DNA from: Gammaproteobacteria bacterium
GTDB taxonomy: Bacteria > Pseudomonadota > Gammaproteobacteria > Magnimaribacterales > TMED112
DNA length: 10,543 bases
Direction: 5' to 3'
Assembly (NCBI GenBank): GCA_002684055.1
Contig: NYUL01000057.1
Coordinates: 4,538-15,080, forward strand
In this document: positions 7,219 to 10,543 of the stretch, one piece after another
Position numbering within the stretch: position 1 is the stretch's first letter
Layout of the letters: each line of letters begins with the position of its first letter
Position numbers and translations under genes: made by a program
The notes under the pieces: model-generated
What the model saw: only the letters and a program-made list of their open reading frames with translations
The model's database searches: none
What the model was told of the DNA's origin: nothing

Positions 7219-8468
7219 AAAAATTTTTAGTATTACTATTTCTCTCCTTTAATTTTTACGGAGACCTTGTTTTAGAAATAACAGAAAGTGCAAGTAAACC
7301 AATTAAAATTGCGATCCTAGAAAAAAATGTCAATTCAATTTCAGGCCAAGAAATCATTCGGATTGTAAGTAACGATTTATCTAGAACAGGTGAATTTGAA
7401 GTCCTTTCAAATGATGAGTTACTGAGTGTTCCAACAAATGAGAATGAAGTTATCCAGAGGGACTGGTTGCTTCTAAACGTAGACTCAATTGTGTTTATTG
7501 ATGTTCAAGACAAAGATAACAGCCTAGATATTTCATATTCAATTTTTGATATAAGTTACAACGATACTGAAGATAAAAGACGAGTGCTTGGTCTGCCGGA
7601 CAGTCTTAGACAATCTAGTCATTATGTTTCTGACGGAATATACAAATTTTTTTATGGCATTGAAGGAATTTCATCTACCAAATTAATGTATGTCACAAAA
7701 AATTCAAACATACATAGGTTAATAGTTAGTGATTCAGATGGTTTCAACGAACAAGTCCTTCTTAAATCAAACAGCTCAATAATATCTCCAGCCTGGTCAA
7801 GTGACTCTCAGCAAATTTCATATGTTTCTTTTGAGAATAACAGGGCCCAAGTGTTTACTCAAAACCTTGCAACAGGAAAAAGGGAATTGATAATAAGCTC
7901 AAAATCTTCTGTAAGCTCCCCAGCCTGGTCGCCGAATAATAAAGAATTAGCGTTTACCAGCACCAAGGACGGCAATTCAGAAATTTATGTTATAAATCTT
8001 GCCAATAAAAAAATTACCCGATTAACTGAAAACTTAGCAATAGACACCGAACCAGCCTGGTCACCAGATGGAAAAAAAATCATATTTACATCTGATAGAT
8101 CTGGTAGCCCACAAATTTACGAAATAAATGTACGAACTAAATTAAAGAGAAGGCTCACTACAGTAGGGAGCTATAACGCTAGAGCATCTTATTTGAATAA
8201 AAATGAAATTATTATGGTGCACAGATCTCTTTCAGACTTTAACATTGCACGTCTAAATTTAGATACCAGAGAGCTACAAGTTCTTACATCCACTAAAAAT
8301 GACGAAAGTCCATGCATAGCTCCAAATGGCAATGTTATAATCTACTCAACAAAAGATGGAAATCTATCATATTTAGCTGGAATTAATTTAAGCAGCAAGG
8401 TTAGTTTTAGGTTGCCAGCTTTATACGGAGAATTAAAGGAACCATCTTGGTCACCATTTATAAGGTAA
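7215..8468 (+). CDS. tolB: Periplasmic beta-propeller protein TolB
   Basis: Protein of 417 residues (E. coli 430). A short signal peptide (MKKFLVLLFLSFNF, cleavage probably around residues 15-17) is followed by the N-terminal alpha/beta domain (PIKIAILEKN..GQEIIRIVSNDLSRTGEFEVL). The C-terminal six-bladed propeller shows the TolB repeats: SPAWSSDSQQISYVSFE, SPAWSPNNKELAFTSTKDG, EPAWSPDGKKIIFTSDRSG, and later SPCIAPNGNVIIYSTKDG and EPSWSPF at the end. TolB shuttles between Pal and TolA, releasing Pal from peptidoglycan-bound or free states during division. The ATG overlaps the tolA stop (ATGA), with no obvious ribosome site. The last bases contain the pal ribosome site. Confidence 0.96.
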   Translation: MKKFLVLLFLSFNFYGDLVLEITESASKPIKIAILEKNVNSISGQEIIRIVSNDLSRTGEFEVLSNDELLSVPTNENEVIQRDWLLLNVDSIVFIDVQDKDNSLDISYSIFDISYNDTEDKRRVLGLPDSLRQSSHYVSDGIYKFFYGIEGISSTKLMYVTKNSNIHRLIVSDSDGFNEQVLLKSNSSIISPAWSSDSQQISYVSFENNRAQVFTQNLATGKRELIISSKSSVSSPAWSPNNKELAFTSTKDGNSEIYVINLANKKITRLTENLAIDTEPAWSPDGKKIIFTSDRSGSPQIYEINVRTKLKRRLTTVGSYNARASYLNKNEIIMVHRSLSDFNIARLNLDTRELQVLTSTKNDESPCIAPNGNVIIYSTKDGNLSYLAGINLSSKVSFRLPALYGELKEPSWSPFIR

Positions 8469-8470
8469 AT

Positions 8471-8968
8471 ATGAAAAATACATTAATTTCAATACTTTCG
8501 ATTTTTTTTATTTTTGCTTGTTCATCAACGCCTGTTGAAAAGGTAGATGTTCAAGAAACTAAAACAGTAGATCTTACAGCTTCAAAAGAACAAACATCTG
8601 ATGATGGCGTTGTTATGAATAGCGTTGATGTCGGAGAGGCTTATGTAACTATTTTGTTTGATTATGACGATGAAACATTGAGAGAAGACTCACTTGAAGA
8701 GCTTTTTTCAATTTCTAGATTAATGAAATCAAATTCAAAGTACACATTATTAATCGAAGGGCATGCAGATGAAAGAGGGACTAGAGAATATAATCTTGCT
8801 TTAAGTGAGAGAAGAGCCAAAGCAGTTGAAGACTTCCTGACAGCTACAGGAGTTTCATCATTTAATATAGAAGTCGTTGGTTATGGTGAAGAGATGCCTG
8901 TTGATGCAAAATCAAATGAAAGTGCTTGGTCAAAAAATAGAAGAGCTGAATTATTCTTTATAAAGTAG
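8471..8968 (+). CDS. pal: Peptidoglycan-associated lipoprotein Pal
   Basis: Outer-membrane lipoprotein of 165 residues from the ATG at 8471. An upstream in-frame TTG at 8447 is rejected because AAGG at 8462-8465 fits the ATG and the signal peptide begins there. The signal peptide MKNTLISILSIFFIFAC ends at lipidated Cys17, and Ser18 at +2 allows export to the outer membrane. After a flexible linker comes an OmpA-like domain: VTILFDYDDETL, then IEGHADERGTREYN at 95-108 and LALSERRAKAVEDFL, then VGYGEE and NRRAELFF. Asp100 and Arg115 are candidates for binding the diaminopimelate of peptidoglycan. It lies two bases after tolB and its stop overlaps the GTG of cpoB by one base (TAGTG). Confidence 0.96.
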   Translation: MKNTLISILSIFFIFACSSTPVEKVDVQETKTVDLTASKEQTSDDGVVMNSVDVGEAYVTILFDYDDETLREDSLEELFSISRLMKSNSKYTLLIEGHADERGTREYNLALSERRAKAVEDFLTATGVSSFNIEVVGYGEEMPVDAKSNESAWSKNRRAELFFIK

Positions 8969-9609
8969 TGCGTTTTTTAATTGTTTTCTTATCTTTAACC
9001 TTCTCATTGTCTGCACAAGATAATGGAGACAAAGAATTCATAGAGCTTTATTTAAAAATACAGTCTTTGGAAAAAGAGATAGCTTCCTTGCGAAATGAAA
9101 TGGAAGTAATTCAGACCCAATTAGATTTTTATCAGTCTAAAAACGCAGAAAAAATTTCCAACATCGACGCTAAACTTACATCGATCATGTCGATTGAAGA
9201 TCTGCAAAAATCTGAATCAGTAATTGAGCAGCCAGACTTGATTTTAAATACTTATGATCAAGCTATTTTGTTAATTAGAAAAGGCAGATTAAATGAAGCT
9301 TTAAGTGCTTTGAACTCTTTTGTTCAAATAAATAATGATTCAGATAATACTCCACTAGCCTATTTTTGGATGGGAGAGATCAATCTTACAAATGGTAATC
9401 TTGCTGTTGCTACACAAAACTACAATACATTAGTAGGTTTATATCCGACGCATTGGAAGATTCCGCTAGCAAAATTTAAGTTGGCCACCATATATTTACA
9501 ACAGGGCAATGATGATAGAGCTGTAGCTCAACTGGAAAACGTCATTAAAGAATTTCCTGAAAGTTCAGCGGCAAAAGCTTCCGCTGAGACATTAAGTAGT
9601 CTAGAATAG
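8968..9609 (+). CDS. cpoB: Cell division coordinator CpoB (YbgF)
   Basis: Periplasmic protein of 213 residues starting at GTG 8968, which shares a base with the pal stop; no ribosome site is seen. The signal peptide MRFLIVFLSLTFSLSAQD is probably cleaved after SLSA. Residues about 25-60 form a heptad-rich coiled coil (LKIQSLEKEIASLRNEM) that in the family mediates trimerisation. From about residue 93 there are TPR-type helices: YDQAILLIRKGRLNEAL, AYFWMGEINLTNGNLAVA and AKFKLATIYLQQGNDDRA. In E. coli CpoB links PBP1B-LpoB synthesis with Tol-mediated outer-membrane constriction. Its place as the last protein gene of the tol cluster agrees with that role. The tRNA-Lys gene starts 15 bases after the stop. 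Confidence 0.93.
   Translation: MRFLIVFLSLTFSLSAQDNGDKEFIELYLKIQSLEKEIASLRNEMEVIQTQLDFYQSKNAEKISNIDAKLTSIMSIEDLQKSESVIEQPDLILNTYDQAILLIRKGRLNEALSALNSFVQINNDSDNTPLAYFWMGEINLTNGNLAVATQNYNTLVGLYPTHWKIPLAKFKLATIYLQQGNDDRAVAQLENVIKEFPESSAAKASAETLSSLE
9565..9587 (+). repeat. Hairpin at the end of cpoB upstream of tRNA-Lys
   Basis: TCAGCGG at 9565-9571 pairs perfectly with CCGCTGA at 9581-9587 around a nine-base loop. It lies inside the last codons of cpoB, about 38 bases before the tRNA. No T-run follows, so it does not look like an intrinsic terminator. It may be a chance product of coding sequence or a processing or decay barrier between mRNA and tRNA. Confidence 0.4.
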
Positions 9610-9624
9610 CGCTTTGAAATTGTT

Positions 9625-9700
9625 GGGTCGTTAGCTCAGCTGGTAGAGCACCGGGCTTTTAACCCGTTGGTCATAGGTTCGAATCCTATACGACCCACCA
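9625..9700 (+). tRNA. tRNA-Lys (anticodon TTT)
   Basis: A 76-base cloverleaf with CCA encoded at 9698-9700. The acceptor stem GGGTCGT pairs with ACGACCC, the D arm is GCTC/GAGC, the anticodon loop CTTTTAA has TTT at 9658-9660, the variable loop is TGGTC, and the T arm is ATAGG-TTCGAAT-CCTAT. The top anticodon-stem pair 27-43 is C-T, a mismatch where E. coli tRNA-Lys has a G-T wobble; the other four pairs are intact. A lysine tRNA after ybgF is also found in E. coli. With only 15 bases after cpoB and no clear promoter, it may be cotranscribed with the tol genes. Confidence 0.97.
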
Positions 9701-9766
9701 CTTCCAACATCAACACCAAAGATGTTACAATTTCAACGTTGTGGCCCATTAAATCATGTCGTGCCA

Positions 9767-9794
9767 TTGAAAAACTAATATAACCATATATAAA
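9767..9794 (+). promoter_or_regulatory. Sigma70-like promoter of the lipoprotein gene
   Basis: TTGAAA at 9767-9772 and TATAAA at 9789-9794 with a 16-base spacer, in A+T-rich DNA between the tRNA and the next gene. Transcription would begin near 9801, giving a short leader of about 13 bases before the ATG at 9814, with AAGG at 9801-9804 as a possible ribosome site. The match is good by eye, but A+T-rich DNA makes chance matches common. Confidence 0.45.
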
Positions 9795-9813
9795 TAGAGC
9801 AAGGCTTAATTTT

Positions 9814-10543
9814 ATGAAAAAAAACATCAATTTATTAATATCAGTATTCACAACAGCAGTTTTAGTAGCTTGTGGAGGCGGCGGTGGAGGATCAACACCC
9901 GCACCATACCCAACACCAGCACCAACACCCGCACCAACACCAGCACCAACACCCGCACCAACACCAGAACCAACTCCTGAGCCAACACCCGCACCATTAA
10001 CTGCTTCATTACTATCTGTAACTGTAGATGGTAGCGCTTACGAAGTAATACAGATGTCAGGTGTGAGTGCAAGCGCAACACCTGGTGGTAATGCAGTTGC
10101 TAATTTAAGAACAATTTATGCATACACGCCTGATGGTATTGATAACGGTGTAGGTACATATCAAGGTTCAGCATGGCCTTATGTTACAACTGATCGAGAT
10201 ATCTCTGAGTTAGTCGTCGAATTTGCTACGATAAGTGAAGTCGCGACATTCACAAAGAATTCAGAGAATCAAATACTTATCAACAATCAACCGGCTTATC
10301 AATATACAGGTGACAACTCTGGCACAGATACAAACGGAAATGCAGTAGGAGGTGTGTGGTATTTGTTTAAACCAGACGGTTCTACACTTGAGCCAGGCGC
10401 AACACCAGCACCAACACCAGCACCAACACCAGAACCAACTCCTGAGCCAACACCGGAGCCAACTCCTGAGCCAACACCGGAGCCAACTCCTGAGCCAACT
10501 CCTGAGCCAACTCCTGAGCCAACTCCTGAGCCAACACCGGAAC
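9814..10543 (+). CDS. Repeat-rich lipoprotein with a COG4315-like Yx(FWY)xxD domain (runs off right edge)
   Basis: Open frame of 243 codons from ATG 9814, with no stop before the edge. The signal peptide has lipobox LVAC with lipidated Cys20; the following Gly at +2 and six-glycine run suggest surface or outer-membrane placement. Residues 28-61 are Thr-Pro-Ala-Pro type repeats. Residues 62-193 are a folded domain: Tyr102-Ala-Tyr104-x-x-Asp107 and Tyr162-Gln-Tyr164-x-x-Asp167 both fit Yx(FWY)xxD, and GVGTYQGSAWP and GNAVGGVWYLFKPDG match the WPP and GVWHVV-like segments of the PF03640 secreted repeat. The cysteines usual around the WPP segment are missing. Residues 197 onward are Thr-Pro-Glu-Pro repeats to the edge. 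By eye the gene is richer in G+C than its neighbours. Function is unknown; an extracellular or electron-transfer-related role is only a guess for this family. Confidence 0.8.
   Translation, partial: MKKNINLLISVFTTAVLVACGGGGGGSTPAPYPTPAPTPAPTPAPTPAPTPEPTPEPTPAPLTASLLSVTVDGSAYEVIQMSGVSASATPGGNAVANLRTIYAYTPDGIDNGVGTYQGSAWPYVTTDRDISELVVEFATISEVATFTKNSENQILINNQPAYQYTGDNSGTDTNGNAVGGVWYLFKPDGSTLEPGATPAPTPAPTPEPTPEPTPEPTPEPTPEPTPEPTPEPTPEPTPEPTPE
9895..9996 (+). repeat. 12-base tandem array 1 (Thr-Pro-Ala/Glu-Pro)
   Basis: Eight 12-base units encoding T-P-A-P or T-P-E-P, interrupted once by Tyr-Pro at 9907-9912. Units ACACCAGCACCA and ACACCCGCACCA alternate, then come one GAA unit, one ACTCCTGAGCCA and a final GCA unit. 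It encodes an extended proline-rich linker between the lipid anchor and the first domain. Confidence 0.9.
10402..10543 (+). repeat. 12-base tandem array 2 (Thr-Pro-Glu-Pro), continuing past the edge
   Basis: Eleven full 12-base units and a partial twelfth. Two T-P-A-P units and one GAA unit lead into alternating ACTCCTGAGCCA and ACACCGGAGCCA units, then four identical ACTCCTGAGCCA units in a row. The identical synonymous codons point to recent expansion by slippage or unequal recombination. Copy number is likely to vary between strains and to be error-prone in assemblies. Confidence 0.92.

Noticed and set aside
9706..9726. AACATC/GATGTT hairpin after the tRNA as a terminator
   Set aside because: The stem has only six mostly A-T pairs with a nine-base loop and no T-run follows.
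9601..9813. tRNA-Lys 3' end as a phage or island attachment site
   Set aside because: No integrase gene and no repeated copy of the tRNA 3' end were seen in the window; G+C-richer DNA downstream alone is not enough.
9636..9851. Minus-strand open frame of 71 codons with a hydrophobic stretch
   Set aside because: Its C-terminal part is antisense to tRNA-Lys and the rest covers the promoter spacer; overlapping a tRNA gene makes it a spurious frame.
9848..10081. Minus-strand open frame of 77 codons rich in Val, Leu and Arg
   Set aside because: It is the complement of the T-P-A-P repeat array of the lipoprotein gene; it has no recognisable domain and its openness comes from the repeat.
9895..10543. 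CRISPR-like appearance of repeated units
   Set aside because: The units are contiguous 12-base codon repeats without unique spacers of regular length and stay in frame, so they are protein-coding tandem repeats.

Overview
The window is A+T-rich, densely packed bacterial DNA with very short intergenic gaps. It reads as a gammaproteobacterium with a small, streamlined genome. AspRS is Pseudomonas-like along its whole length, and the order fmdB-aspS-yebC ... tolQRAB-pal-cpoB-tRNA-Lys is a gammaproteobacterial arrangement. The base composition and compaction suggest a marine lineage such as SAR86, but that placement is inference; only the class is well supported.

Left part (1-2374, minus strand): proS, encoding a prolyl-tRNA synthetase that lacks the large INS editing domain normal in gammaproteobacteria. 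It is followed, through an ATGA stop/start overlap, by the N-terminal 364 codons of a membrane-anchored DUF885-family protein that runs off the left edge. A gap of only 42 bases separates proS from the divergent plus-strand genes.

Middle (2405-9609, plus strand): one uninterrupted gene train. It starts with a small FmdB-type zinc ribbon protein, aspS and the YebC/TACO1-family gene yebC. Next comes a small PDDEXK nuclease-like gene, then the complete Tol-Pal envelope system: tolQ, tolR, a short tolA, tolB, pal and cpoB. Gaps are 6 bases or fewer and many genes overlap. In many gammaproteobacteria ruvC-ruvA-ruvB-ybgC lies between yebC and tolQ. Here all four are absent and the nuclease-like gene sits alone in their place, which is the most interesting observation in the window. 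TolQ/R/A form the inner-membrane motor, TolB the periplasmic link, Pal the peptidoglycan-bound outer-membrane lipoprotein, and CpoB couples the system to septal wall synthesis.

Right part (9625-10543): a tRNA-Lys(UUU) gene with encoded CCA directly follows cpoB. After a 113-base spacer carrying a sigma70-like promoter comes a lipoprotein gene that is open at the right edge. It has a glycine run after the lipobox, two Thr-Pro-Ala/Glu-Pro repeat arrays, and between them a domain with two Yx(FWY)xxD motifs of the COG4315/PF03640 type. The two arrays share an exact 35-base segment in the same frame, so the domain looks like a cassette that recombination could delete or multiply.
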